From Promethearchaeota archaeon (GTDB lineage: Archaea; Asgardarchaeota; Lokiarchaeia; Sigyniarchaeales; SOKP01), in NCBI GenBank assembly GCA_016926735.1, contig JAFGOA010000014.1:1-64000 (forward strand): a stretch of DNA of 64,000 nt, read 5' to 3'. The notes below the pieces were generated by a model, which made no database searches, had not been told where the DNA came from, and worked only from the letters and a program-made list of their open reading frames with translations. Numbering within the stretch: the stretch's first letter is position 1; each line of letters starts with the position of its first letter. Positions 1-10,273 of the stretch are shown piece after piece. Made by a program: the position numbers and the translations under genes.

Positions 1-33
<33 letters not shown>

Positions 34-119
34 TTTTCTAAAGATCAAACCACTCTGGATAAATTTTTTGACTAAAAAAAAGGAATCAAAATTTAACAAT
101 ATATTATAGGAGACAAAAA

Positions 120-1124
120 TTGGAGCAAGAAATGATAAATATTGGTATAATTGGAGCAGGATCCATAGGAAGTTTATTTGGAGGATACATTGCAAATATT
201 AAATCAAAAAAAAAAAAAATATCTGTTTATATATTTGGGAGAAAAAGTCATATCGAAATAATTAATTTAAAAGGATTGAAATTAATAATCCCACCTTCTA
301 ATAAAATTACAATAAATAATTTAATTTCTTTTATAAATATAAAAGATTATATGGACCAATATTTAAAATACAACATAAAATTTGATTTTTTAATTCTTTC
401 TACTAAAGCATATGACATTGAAAAAACCCTACAAGAATTTTCAGCTCTATTAAAAAAAACGACTTTTCTTGTTCTATTGCAAAATGGCATTGGTAATGAA
501 ATTATAGCAAAGAAATTTATTTCAGAATCAAAAATAATCAGAATGATCACCTCTCATGGCGCAAATTTAATCCATCCTGGTAAAATTGTACATACAGGTA
601 CAGGATTTACAAAGATAGGATATCCTTTTAAAAAAAAAGTATTTGAAAAATTTGGAGAAGGACAAGCTATATTAAACCTAGAGCGATTTAAAAATTTATT
701 AGATTTAGCAGGGATAAATACAACTATTGTCCCAAATATCAATATAGAATGCTGGGAAAAAGCATTTATCAATATAGGAATAAATAGTATTGGCACTTTA
801 TGTCGATTGAAGAATGGAGCGTTATTAGAAAATCAAAATATAAAAAATCTTATGAAAGAAACAATATTAGAAGCAATAAAAGTTGCTAAATTAAAGAAAA
901 TAAATTTAAGCAATAATGATTTCGTTGAATCATGTTTCAATGTTGCTTTAATGACAAAGGATAACATTAATTCTATGTTACAAGATATTCTAAAAGGAAA
1001 AAAAACAGAAATAGATTTTCTAAATGGAAAAGTAGTACAATATGCAAATGAGTTGAATTTTCAAGTACCTATTAATGAATTATTGACATGGTTAATTAAA
1101 GGATTAGAACAGTCTAAAATTTAA
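120..1124 (+). CDS. panE: 2-dehydropantoate 2-reductase (ketopantoate reductase, PanE/ApbA family)
   Basis: N-terminal Rossmann motif NIGIIGAGSIGSLFGGYIA, LLQNGIGNE, ECWEKAFINIGINSIGTL. Track start is TTG; an in-frame ATG lies at 132. GGAG-type SD just upstream. Confidence 0.85.
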   Translation: MEQEMINIGIIGAGSIGSLFGGYIANIKSKKKKISVYIFGRKSHIEIINLKGLKLIIPPSNKITINNLISFINIKDYMDQYLKYNIKFDFLILSTKAYDIEKTLQEFSALLKKTTFLVLLQNGIGNEIIAKKFISESKIIRMITSHGANLIHPGKIVHTGTGFTKIGYPFKKKVFEKFGEGQAILNLERFKNLLDLAGINTTIVPNINIECWEKAFINIGINSIGTLCRLKNGALLENQNIKNLMKETILEAIKVAKLKKINLSNNDFVESCFNVALMTKDNINSMLQDILKGKKTEIDFLNGKVVQYANELNFQVPINELLTWLIKGLEQSKI

Positions 1125-1660
1125 ATATTCTTTACTTTTTTTATCATAAAATAAGCATTTTCTCCATCTCTATAATACTTTTTTTTTATAGAATGAACTT
1201 TATAGTTAAATTTCTTATAAAGATTAATCGCTGGATAATTTGATACTCTTACTTCAAGAACATATTCTGAGATATCCTCTTTTAATACTGCGGGCATACT
1301 TTCATTTAAAAGTGCTGTAGATACACCTTTTCGTCTATTATCTTCAGATACAGCAATAGAAACCAGATGTGCTTTATTAATTAATTTTAAATTATTTAAA
1401 GATGGAACTTTTTCTATTCTCCACATTATATATCCTATTATTTTTTTAGGATTATCTTTTTTGCAAGCAACGATAAATGATTCTGGAAAGTTATCTAAAA
1501 TACTTTTATAGAAAAAAAAAGGATAATCTTCTGGTAATTCTCTTTCATTAACCTCAATCACGCCCTCTAAATCCTCCAATGTACATCTTCTTATTAGAAA
1601 ATCAGGTCCTATATCTGATTTCATGTATGTACTTGGTTTTGCTTCTTTATCTGTCCCCAT
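1121..1660 (-). CDS. GNAT family N-acetyltransferase (RimI/archaeal N-terminal acetyltransferase-like)
   Basis: LVSIAVSEDNRRKGVSTALL acetyl-CoA binding motif, YVLEVRVSNYPAINLYKKFNY. Confidence 0.82.
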   Translation of the reverse strand: MGTDKEAKPSTYMKSDIGPDFLIRRCTLEDLEGVIEVNERELPEDYPFFFYKSILDNFPESFIVACKKDNPKKIIGYIMWRIEKVPSLNNLKLINKAHLVSIAVSEDNRRKGVSTALLNESMPAVLKEDISEYVLEVRVSNYPAINLYKKFNYKVHSIKKKYYRDGENAYFMIKKVKNI

Positions 1661-1745
1661 CGCAATAAGTATCTTTAATTGAAATATAATAGAATAATAA
1701 TAATAAAAACTTTTAATCTTTTTTAAAAGATCCCATTAATAATGA

Positions 1746-2543
1746 TTAACTTTTGTTTAGGAGCTTTATTTTCTCTTTTTTAATATAATCTATTATCAAA
1801 TCTAAAGTTTTGCTTATATTGTCTTTGTTATTAAATTTATTGACAATTTTTTCAAGTTCTTCCATCTTTAAATTCTTAAGTTCTTGATAGAATTTTATCA
1901 TTAATGGAATTGTTCTTATAATATTGTCAACTATAGTAATATCTGCATTTAATGCTGTCCTGCTAATAGGATTAAGATCAATTGTGATAATTTTTTTCCC
2001 TAATTTTTTTAATGCTTCTGTTCTATCTCCATCTTCTAATGGAACCATTACTATATCGCTTATAAAAATTCCCTCAAGATCTACTTTTCTTCTATTACTT
2101 GATAATTCGTTTATCTCTACCATTTTTAAATCATCTTTTCCGAGTATTTTTAAAGCACCTGATTCTTCGAGTATTTTTGTGATAGCTTCAATTCTTCCTT
2201 CTTTTCTATAGAATAAATTAATTTCTAATGGAATATTCATTAAATTAGATAATTTAGATATCTGATGGGGAACAAGTGCAGCAATATTTCCATTTACACT
2301 TATTATTGGATGTTTGGCAATTAATAGCGCTGCAACCGATGCTTTTATTGCTTGGTATGCGACTTCACTTGTCTTTTCTCCAAGTATATAATCAAAACAT
2401 TCTCCTCTACCATGTGCTATAAGTCCAGCTTCCGCTACAACTAAATCTTTCATCCCTTCAATGATTTTATGTCTAAAATTTAGACTTTGGTATCTTGGAT
2501 GATCTCTTGGTATTTCATCATCATTGTTTTTATAATCAACCAA
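1746..2543 (-). CDS. 4-phosphopantoate--beta-alanine ligase (archaeal phosphopantothenate synthetase, PPS)
   Basis: HPRYQSLNFRHKIIEG, GLIAHGRGECFDYILGE, ISVNGNIAALVP, VPLEDGDRTEAL: characteristic PPS family motifs. Confidence 0.82.
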   Translation of the reverse strand: MVDYKNNDDEIPRDHPRYQSLNFRHKIIEGMKDLVVAEAGLIAHGRGECFDYILGEKTSEVAYQAIKASVAALLIAKHPIISVNGNIAALVPHQISKLSNLMNIPLEINLFYRKEGRIEAITKILEESGALKILGKDDLKMVEINELSSNRRKVDLEGIFISDIVMVPLEDGDRTEALKKLGKKIITIDLNPISRTALNADITIVDNIIRTIPLMIKFYQELKNLKMEELEKIVNKFNNKDNISKTLDLIIDYIKKEKIKLLNKS

Positions 2544-2639
2544 TCTGTCTCCCTAATTTCATTAGTATTTCAACTATAATTAGCAAAAATTAAGGAAAAA
2601 CTATTAATCTTTGGTATATTACTAATTTTGTAGATTATT

Positions 2640-3914
2640 ATGAGCCAAAATGTTGTAAAGAAAGGTATCGATTTAAAAAGATATAAAACAAAAAAATTAA
2701 TTGAAACACTAAAAGAAAAAAAAGGATTTCACACAGAATTAATTTCACTTTTTATACCACCTACCAGAAAAGTTTCGGATGTTACTGGTTATTTAAAAAA
2801 TGAAATAAGTGAAAGTCAGAACATTAAATCAAAATTAACAAGAAAAAATGTGTTAGATAGTATTTCTACTTTAATTGGACAATTAAAAAACATTAAAACA
2901 CTTCCTGAAAATGGATTAATTATGTTTTCAGGAGCTATTCCTCAAAATAATACTGCCGGTACTGAAAAAAATGAATTATATATCGTTGATCCTCCCGATG
3001 TTGTCAATACTTTTAAATACCATTGCGCTAGTGAATTTTTATTATGGCCTCTTGAAGATATGTTACAACCAAAAGCTTCTTATGGTTTAATAACCATTGG
3101 AAGACAAAATTCTGCTGTTGGTTATGTAAGAGGAAACAAAGTTGAGGTAGTTAGAGAATTTACTTCTGGTGTTCATAGTAAACATAGAGCTGGGGGGCAA
3201 TCTCAAAGAAGATACGAACGTGATATGGAAGAGAAGGAAAAAAATTTTTATAGAAGAATTTCTGAAGATATTAATAAAATTTTCTTAGATATGGATGATC
3301 TAAAAGGAATTTTTATTGGAGGTCCGGGATTTTCAAAAGAAAAATTTGTTAAAGATGATAATCTTGATTATCGTTTAAAAGATAAAATTATGGATACAAT
3401 AGATCTAGGATATGGTGGTGTTGAAGGAATAAGAGCATTACTGGAGCAAGTAAAAGAAAAAATTAAAGATACAAAATATGTTGAAGAAAAGCAAATTATG
3501 CAAAAATTCATGAAAGAAATCACAAATGATACAGGATTAGCAACATATGGTGTTGAAGAAGTGGAAAAAGCTCTAAATTACAGTGCTGTTGATACATTAA
3601 TTATTTCTGAAAAAATTGATCTTTATCGAACAAAATCAGAATGTTCTAATTGTGGCTATACTGAATATAAAATTGTTAAAGAAAATGAAATATCAAAAAC
3701 AGAGGAAATTATTGAAGAACAAAATTGCCCAAAATGTACTTCAAATACATTTGGAATGACGTCAAATAAATCTCTTATTGAAGAATTTGGAGAGATTGCT
3801 GAAAAAACAGGTTCTGATTTTGAGATTATATCAACAGAAACAGAAGAAGGTGAAACATTATTCAGTACTTTTGGAGGAATTGTGGCAATTTTACGATATA
3901 AATCAAATTATTAA
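2640..3914 (+). CDS. prf1: Peptide chain release factor aRF1
   Basis: NIKS motif (QNIKSKLTRKNV), GGQ motif (HRAGGQSQRRYER), full-length eRF1-type architecture with C-terminal Cys motifs. Confidence 0.95.
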   Translation: MSQNVVKKGIDLKRYKTKKLIETLKEKKGFHTELISLFIPPTRKVSDVTGYLKNEISESQNIKSKLTRKNVLDSISTLIGQLKNIKTLPENGLIMFSGAIPQNNTAGTEKNELYIVDPPDVVNTFKYHCASEFLLWPLEDMLQPKASYGLITIGRQNSAVGYVRGNKVEVVREFTSGVHSKHRAGGQSQRRYERDMEEKEKNFYRRISEDINKIFLDMDDLKGIFIGGPGFSKEKFVKDDNLDYRLKDKIMDTIDLGYGGVEGIRALLEQVKEKIKDTKYVEEKQIMQKFMKEITNDTGLATYGVEEVEKALNYSAVDTLIISEKIDLYRTKSECSNCGYTEYKIVKENEISKTEEIIEEQNCPKCTSNTFGMTSNKSLIEEFGEIAEKTGSDFEIISTETEEGETLFSTFGGIVAILRYKSNY

Positions 3915-3994
3915 AAGTAACTAATAAAAAAAATAATTAGTTTTTAAATATTATTTTCGAATATAAAAATAAAAGAATATATGTAGGTTTTTAA

Positions 3995-4975
3995 ATGGAA
4001 CTTAAAGAAGAATTATTGAAACTAAAATTTATTATGTTTGGTGGAAAAGGAGGGGTTGGAAAAACTAGCTGCGCTTCAAGTGCTGCTATCTGGGCCGCAG
4101 AAAATGGTAGAAATACTTTAATAATAAGTACAGACCCTGCACACTCTCTTGGTGATAGTTTAGGATTAGAGCTCCCTCCTGGTATTCCTACACCTGTAGA
4201 TCACATAAAAAATTTAACTGCTTTAGAGATTAATCCTAAAGCGAATATGGCGGATTTTAAAGGATTAACAAATATTAATCCAATGGAAGATCTAGAAATG
4301 GGGGGATTAGATGAAATGGGTATGTTTGGAGAAATTCAAGAATTATCGTCTATGAATCCTCCTGGTATTGATGAAGCTCTAGCATTTGGAAAAATATTAG
4401 AATTTATAGAAACAGAACATAATTTTGATTTAATAGTCTTTGATACAGCCCCTACGGGACATACATTAAGATTTTTATCTCTTCCAGAAACATTATCAGG
4501 ATGGATTGGAAAAATGCTAAAATTAAGAGTTAAATTGGGCAACTTTCTTGGTGTTTTTAAGAATTTTTTTAAGAAAGAAAAATCTGAAAAAGATAACTCA
4601 ATGGAGGTCTTAGAGCGTCTTAATAACTCTATATTAAATGCAAGAGACGATCTTATTAATCCAGAGATCACAAGTTTTGTTATTGTTATGATTCCAGAAG
4701 AAATGGCAATAGCAGAAACTGGGAGATTACTAAATCAGTTGATAAAATATAATATGTCAGTTTCAAATATGGTTATTAATCAAATCTTTCCAAAAAAGGA
4801 AGAATTATGTGATTTTTGTAAAAATCGAAGAAATATGCAAGAAAAACATATCAAAAGAATAATAGAGATATTTAAAGATAAAATGAATAAAAATATTATC
4901 CAAATCCCCTTATTTAATGATGAAGTAAGAAAATATGGAAAATTAAAAGAATTGGCAGATTATTTGATTCAATGA
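3995..4975 (+). CDS. ArsA/Get3-type ATPase
   Basis: Deviant Walker A FGGKGGVGKTSCA, ISTDPAHSLGDSLG, FDTAPTGHTLRFLSLPE, CxxC (LCDFCKNR). Confidence 0.92.
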   Translation: MELKEELLKLKFIMFGGKGGVGKTSCASSAAIWAAENGRNTLIISTDPAHSLGDSLGLELPPGIPTPVDHIKNLTALEINPKANMADFKGLTNINPMEDLEMGGLDEMGMFGEIQELSSMNPPGIDEALAFGKILEFIETEHNFDLIVFDTAPTGHTLRFLSLPETLSGWIGKMLKLRVKLGNFLGVFKNFFKKEKSEKDNSMEVLERLNNSILNARDDLINPEITSFVIVMIPEEMAIAETGRLLNQLIKYNMSVSNMVINQIFPKKEELCDFCKNRRNMQEKHIKRIIEIFKDKMNKNIIQIPLFNDEVRKYGKLKELADYLIQ

Positions 4976-4977
4976 TA

Positions 4978-5934
4978 TTAATCTATCATATCAATGATTT
5001 TACAGTAATTACATTTTTGATTATTATTTGCTGGATATCCACAAGTTTTACATTTTAATTCATTAGTCTTTTTTTTTCTATTTATTATTTCCAATAATTC
5101 TAAAAAACCATTAAGAAGATTGAATTCTATTTCTGGACTTTTTTTTTTTAGATTATTTATAAAATCGTATACTTTTGCCTTTAGTATAGAGGAATTATTT
5201 AGAAATGGACTTTCCGGTTCATAATATTCCAGATTTAATGACTTTAGATAAATTTCAATTTCTTCATGAGGTATTCTCATTAAAGGTAAAATTATTTTAA
5301 TATATTTATCGTTAAATACTTTATTTTGATAAAGATAATAATTTTCATTTAAATTAGGATTATTATATAGAAAATCTGCTAAATAATTAGCAGCCAAATC
5401 AGTTAAATTATGATTTATTGCTAAAACAGTTCCCTCCAATTTTAATGCTACGTAAATGAGTATTCTTTCTCTTAATATGGGATAAAAATCAAAAATTATA
5501 TTTTTAGATTTTATCGAATTCATTTTATCTACAATTTTTTCCATATTTTTACCTAAGACTTCTTTATAATTAACAATTTCATGCCGAATTTTATGATTTC
5601 TACAGAATTCTGCTGTTGCTTGTATTTTTTTATCATTATACGCATCAAATCCTTCTTCTATTGAAAGTGCTATTAGTGGATTAGAGTTATAAGTTCGTTT
5701 TTGTATTTTTACCAAATTGTATAACAATGCAACTGAATTTTTGTCTCCAGAAAATTCAACAATTATTTTATCTTTTGGATTTAACATATTAAACTTAGAA
5801 ATGGTATTATATATTATTTTCTCTAAGCTATTCTTCAAACAATTATAACATAAAAAATGACCAGAATGTCTTCTTAAATATATAGATATTTCATTTTTAC
5901 ATTGAGTACATTTTTTTTTTTCTATCAGATCCAT
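4978..5934 (-). CDS. TtuA/NcsA/CTU1-like tRNA thiolation-type PP-loop ATPase
   Basis: N-terminal zinc-binding cysteines (CTQCKNE...CYNC), PP-loop-like EFSGDKNSVALLYNL, INHNLTDLAANYLADFLYNN, C-terminal Zn ribbon CKTCGYPANNNQKCNYC. Confidence 0.72.
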   Translation of the reverse strand: MDLIEKKKCTQCKNEISIYLRRHSGHFLCYNCLKNSLEKIIYNTISKFNMLNPKDKIIVEFSGDKNSVALLYNLVKIQKRTYNSNPLIALSIEEGFDAYNDKKIQATAEFCRNHKIRHEIVNYKEVLGKNMEKIVDKMNSIKSKNIIFDFYPILRERILIYVALKLEGTVLAINHNLTDLAANYLADFLYNNPNLNENYYLYQNKVFNDKYIKIILPLMRIPHEEIEIYLKSLNLEYYEPESPFLNNSSILKAKVYDFINNLKKKSPEIEFNLLNGFLELLEIINRKKKTNELKCKTCGYPANNNQKCNYCKIIDMID

Positions 5935-5963
5935 AATAAAATTTATATTTCCTCGATTTTCTA

Positions 5964-7748
5964 TTAAATTGAAATTCCAAATAGTTTAAATCCATATTGT
6001 CCAAATAAAAATCCAAAATTTATAACAAAAAGTATTAACGTTATTAACCGTATCGTATTTAGTATCATTAACTTTTTTCTTTTCTTGTTATCATATATAT
6101 ATTCATAATTTATCTCTATCATTGTACCTTCTTTAAGTTGAGATTTTTCAAATATTTTTAATCTAACCGTAGATTTAAAACCATCTCCAATTCTATCGAA
6201 CAAATTATAATTATTTTCTCCTAAAATTATCTCATTTTTCAAATTTGGATTATTAATATCTATTGTCGTTAATTTAATTGAATTTATTTTTTCAATACGA
6301 TATTCTGATAGATCAATATCTTTTTCATCCTTTTTAAGATAAAATTTTTCAATTTTTTCTTTTTTATTCTTATAATCATAGCCTATTTTCGAATTAACAA
6401 GTTCTTTAACCATTCTATCTCCATCTGTAATAAATAGAGGCAAAAGATTAAACATTATTAGACCAATCGTTAGAATAAAAAACCAAGACAATTGTTTAGT
6501 AATTATTTCCGGAAATTCATTAGTAAAAAACATTCCTATGTTATTCTTATACATAAAAGAACCAATACTTTGAATTCCAATAAAAACACCCTCAAGTTTT
6601 AGATTTAAGGTGTAGTTAATTCCATTATTTGACATTAATTGTATTGATTCCAAATTATATTCTGTTAGTTTTTTTTCTAAAGTAATTCCCGCTGATTTAT
6701 TTATACTCAATCCTTCTATTTCAGTTATAATAATATTAATATATTGATTTGATGTATAATTATAAAAAATACTAATAGCAGTATCATTCAAATAACGATA
6801 TTCCACTCCAATATCATATCTTGGTCCTAATGTAATATTTTTTTTTGAATGAGTATTTGAATTTGAATTATATACTTTTAGATTAATTATATCCCCAACA
6901 GAACAATTAATTCCCTCAGTTTTATTTGAGAGAATAGAATTGATTGTTATTCCTTTATATTCATCTATACTGATATACTCATAACTACCTTCCTTTTTTA
7001 TAGCGTAAATATTATCATTATTTGTTAAATTTCCAAAATTAAAACCACCTTCTTCAAGAGTTAATACCTTTGTAATCTTTGAGGTTTTTGCATAGGACGC
7101 AGATATAATTGAAGGCGTGATTATAATACAAAGAAAAATAATAATTGCTGTAATAATATTAATATAGGCTCCTGCCGAACTAATTCTTAATCGAGTATTT
7201 CTAGAATATTTTTCAGAATATAATTCCTTCTCATCAACTTCAACAAAAGCTCCAAAACCAATTAAAAAAATAAATCCAAGTCCTACAACTCCTGTAGATT
7301 TTAAATCTACATTTTCTGCAGTTGCTGCTATTCCATGTGATAATTCATGAGTTGTATAAAGAAAAATAAGAGGTAAAATCCAATATAAAAATTCCATATT
7401 AAGCTCTTGGTTACTATTTGTTCCAATAGAAGGATTTGTAATATCTATAAAATAGGTAATTATATTACTAAACAACATCCAAAAAGAAAAGATCATAAAA
7501 CAAAATGAAAGAAAAACACCAATAGACCAAAAAACTCGCCAAAATCTTGGTGCTTTTTTTCCGATTCTTTGAATATATTTATTTAATCTCTTTGTTTTAA
7601 ATAAAGCTATTAATGGAAAAAACAAATAATAAGATTTTTTTTTATTTTTGAGTAGAATAATTAAAACACAAACAAGTATCCAAAAAAGGAGGGATACTAT
7701 AAACCAAGGACTTAAAATAAAAGCCTTTAATATCTCTAATAAAATCAT
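5964..7748 (-). CDS. Site-2 protease family (M50) membrane metalloprotease
   Basis: HELSH zinc motif in a TM segment (LYTTHELSHGIAA), NLLPLFITDGDRM third motif, multiple TM segments. Confidence 0.85.
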   Translation of the reverse strand: MILLEILKAFILSPWFIVSLLFWILVCVLIILLKNKKKSYYLFFPLIALFKTKRLNKYIQRIGKKAPRFWRVFWSIGVFLSFCFMIFSFWMLFSNIITYFIDITNPSIGTNSNQELNMEFLYWILPLIFLYTTHELSHGIAATAENVDLKSTGVVGLGFIFLIGFGAFVEVDEKELYSEKYSRNTRLRISSAGAYINIITAIIIFLCIIITPSIISASYAKTSKITKVLTLEEGGFNFGNLTNNDNIYAIKKEGSYEYISIDEYKGITINSILSNKTEGINCSVGDIINLKVYNSNSNTHSKKNITLGPRYDIGVEYRYLNDTAISIFYNYTSNQYINIIITEIEGLSINKSAGITLEKKLTEYNLESIQLMSNNGINYTLNLKLEGVFIGIQSIGSFMYKNNIGMFFTNEFPEIITKQLSWFFILTIGLIMFNLLPLFITDGDRMVKELVNSKIGYDYKNKKEKIEKFYLKKDEKDIDLSEYRIEKINSIKLTTIDINNPNLKNEIILGENNYNLFDRIGDGFKSTVRLKIFEKSQLKEGTMIEINYEYIYDNKKRKKLMILNTIRLITLILFVINFGFLFGQYGFKLFGISI

Positions 7749-7847
7749 CTATTCTTATTATATCCTAAAATTCTTAACATTCTAAATAAAGAGTAAAAAT
7801 TAAATTTAATTATTTTAGATATAGAATAATCTCATAGAAATTAATTA

Positions 7848-8276
7848 TTATATCTTACTCTTATTTTTTGATGAAATTGTTGAATATTGTATTTTCTCGT
7901 TTAATATGTGCTCTAAAAGTAATTTTAAAATTTCAGCTTCAGCATAGTTAAGTAGCTTTGAATAGTCTCCTATATTAATCCAGATTTTATTGGGTTTATT
8001 TTCATCCCAATTGAGATTGATTTTAGTCTCTAAACCTTTGTAAAAATGACTTGTTTCCCATTTTTTTTTTTTATGATTTAGAATAGAATTAAAAAAAATC
8101 AATTCTTCTAAAGAAAATTTAATTATTCTTCCTTCTCCATTACTTGGTTTTTCCCATCCTCCATCATATTTTCGTTTGATACATTGGAGATAGATAAAAG
8201 GTTCATATTTTGAACTACTGGTAATGATAATTGCAATGTTCTTTCCAAAAAAACTATATTTGTGAGAATTTGCCAT
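7848..8276 (-). CDS. Hypothetical protein (142 aa)
   Basis: Intact ORF, minus strand like its neighbour; no family recognised. Confidence 0.55.
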   Translation of the reverse strand: MANSHKYSFFGKNIAIIITSSSKYEPFIYLQCIKRKYDGGWEKPSNGEGRIIKFSLEELIFFNSILNHKKKKWETSHFYKGLETKINLNWDENKPNKIWINIGDYSKLLNYAEAEILKLLLEHILNEKIQYSTISSKNKSKI

Positions 8277-8472
8277 GTTGTTGAAAAGTATATGATTTCT
8301 GATTCTTGAATATTAATCTATTTCTATGTTAAAAAATATCACTATAATTTGAGAAAAGAATAAAAGAAATGTTTAATATAAGATCTTACATATAAAAAAT
8401 AATAGATTTTTGTAGATTATTTTTTAATAGGAAGCGGGGTGGGCTAGCCTGGTTTATGCCGCAGGGCTCATA

Positions 8473-8502
8473 TATTGATAGTCATCCACTATTCTTTAAG
8501 AA
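8473..8502 (+). other. tRNA intron 1 (canonical 37/38 position)
   Basis: 30-nt insertion between CTCATA and A-CCCTG. Removal gives the canonical anticodon loop CTCATAA. Predicted central helix CTCA/TAAG has one C-A mismatch. Confidence 0.8.
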
Positions 8503-8524
8503 ACCCTGAGAACATTGGTTCAAA

Positions 8525-8555
8525 AGTAGTAGACTGGTCTCCAGCAAACTGAAAA
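8525..8555 (+). other. tRNA intron 2 (T-loop, 59/60)
   Basis: BHB: outer helix ATTGG/CCAAT, central helix TTCA/TGAA, 3-nt bulges AAA and AAT. Excision (31 nt) restores T-loop TTCAAAT. Confidence 0.83.
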
Positions 8556-8698
8556 TCCAATCCCCGCTATATTTTTCCTTCTTTTTATATTATTCCAAAT
8601 TAATAAAATTCATAATTTATTTCTAAATTAATAATTATGAATAAAAAATATCTAATAGTATAATATATAAAAAAAAGAAGAATCTAGGAAACGATAGA

Positions 8699-9442
8699 AT
8701 GAATGAATTACAGACTTTTCGAAGGTTACCTTCTATAAAATGTTGGATTACCCATATACTCAATGGAAAATATTCCATTAACAATAGATTTCTCTATACT
8801 ATTTTTGGACAAATTAAGAGAATCAGAATTGTAACAACAATTGTTGATAAGAAAGAGATCCTTAATAATCAACGAATTAATGAAGAAGATTTTCTAGAAG
8901 ATGAAAATCCTTCAAATGTTAGAATTGAATTTTATTTGGATGATGGTACTGGGTTGATCAGAGCAACATTATGGAGCGCAAATCCAGATGATTATAGTGA
9001 ATATAATAAGGGAGATAAAATTGATTTAGTTGGCATGATAAAATATTGGAATGGATTCATATCAATTTCTCCAGAGATTATCAGAAAATTAGAGGATCCG
9101 AATTTCTCTCTATTACATGATCTTGAAATAATTAAAAGAATTAAGAAAGGAGATTTACAAGAAATTCCTGATATTAATGACCTTAATTTTGAATTTGAGA
9201 ATAATATTAATGAAATTGATGTTGATTCTTTATTTAAAGAAGAAAGTTCTGAACACTCAGATTTAAAAGATAAAATATATCTTCTTATTGAAGAGCATAC
9301 ATTGAATGGTGAGGGTATAAGTCTTCAAAATTTACTTGAATTATTAAAAATTTCAGAAAATAATTTAAAAGAGAATTTAAAAAATCTAGAGATCGAATCA
9401 AAGATATATCAATCTGAAGATAATATATATCAATCTTATTGA
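8699..9442 (+). CDS. OB-fold single-stranded DNA-binding protein (RPA32-like), with C-terminal winged-helix-like region
   Basis: OB-fold pattern GQIKRIRIVTTIVDK...YLDDGTGLIRATLWS...KGDKIDLVGMIKYWNGFISISPEIIRK. Confidence 0.75.
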   Translation: MNELQTFRRLPSIKCWITHILNGKYSINNRFLYTIFGQIKRIRIVTTIVDKKEILNNQRINEEDFLEDENPSNVRIEFYLDDGTGLIRATLWSANPDDYSEYNKGDKIDLVGMIKYWNGFISISPEIIRKLEDPNFSLLHDLEIIKRIKKGDLQEIPDINDLNFEFENNINEIDVDSLFKEESSEHSDLKDKIYLLIEEHTLNGEGISLQNLLELLKISENNLKENLKNLEIESKIYQSEDNIYQSY

Positions 9443-9542
9443 TATATTTTGTTTTATATTATTTTTATTTGGGGAAAATAGCAAAATTATTTTTCAAGAA
9501 TTAATTTATATTTATTAATAATTGTTTTAACCAGGATTAATT

Positions 9543-9956
9543 ATGGATTTAAATAAATATAACGAGCTTTTAGACAAAGCTTATGATAAAATTCCTGATA
9601 ATGTAAAAAAGTCAAGTAGATTTGAGATACCTAAAGTTGAAATACGTTATGAAGGAAAGAATACATATATCTCTAATTTTCAGAAGATCTTAACAACACT
9701 TGATAGAGATAGAAAACATTTTCAAGGTATTTTACAGAAAGCAGCAGGAACAATGGGAGAAATTCGGGGAAATCAACTATTCTTAAAAAGTAGATATACT
9801 GAACAAGTATTAGATAGATTAATAAAACAATATGCTAAGGAATATGTTTTATGTAATATATGCAACAAACCAGATACTACAATACAAAAAGAGGGTAAAA
9901 GACAATTTTTAAAATGTACTGCTTGTGGTGCAAGAATAGAAATTAAAGAAAAATAG
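9543..9956 (+). CDS. Translation initiation factor aIF2 subunit beta
   Basis: TYISNFQKILTTLDRDRKHFQGILQKAAGTMGEIRGNQLFLKSRYT and C-terminal zinc ribbon CNICNKPDT...CTACGA. Confidence 0.95.
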   Translation: MDLNKYNELLDKAYDKIPDNVKKSSRFEIPKVEIRYEGKNTYISNFQKILTTLDRDRKHFQGILQKAAGTMGEIRGNQLFLKSRYTEQVLDRLIKQYAKEYVLCNICNKPDTTIQKEGKRQFLKCTACGARIEIKEK

Positions 9957-9976
9957 ATAATTAGTAATAATAAAAC

Positions 9977-10273
9977 ATGAATGTATATATAAAAGTTCAT
10001 TATAAAGATGGTATAGAGACAATTGCTATATGTGATGAAAACCTTTTATGCAAAGTTTTTAAAGAAGGTAATCTAAAGATCGAAATATCCAATCGGTTTT
10101 TTGGAGGAGAACTTATAACTGTAGAAAAAGCAATTGAAATTTTAAAAGATGTTTCCTATTTTAATATTGTTGGAGAATCAATTGTTCAAGAAGCAGTTAA
10201 TAATAAAATATTACCAAAAGAAGGAATACGCCGTATAAATGGCGTTCCAATGGCTTTAAAGATGATGTTTTAG
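9977..10273 (+). CDS. DUF424 family protein
   Basis: Small ORF between aIF2-beta and NMD3 with DUF424-like sequence (ISNRFFGGELIT...FNIVGESIVQEA). Confidence 0.65.
   Translation: MNVYIKVHYKDGIETIAICDENLLCKVFKEGNLKIEISNRFFGGELITVEKAIEILKDVSYFNIVGESIVQEAVNNKILPKEGIRRINGVPMALKMMF

Larger units (their letters stand above)
8433..8569 (+). tRNA. Initiator tRNA-Met (CAT) with two introns
   Basis: Acceptor AGCGGGG (8433-8439)/CCCCGCT (8562-8568); TAGCCTGG D-arm; anticodon stem CAGGG/CCCTG with loop CTCATA|A; T-arm ATTGG TTCAAA|T CCAAT after intron removal. AGCGGGG acceptor resembles archaeal initiator tRNA. Confidence 0.88.
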
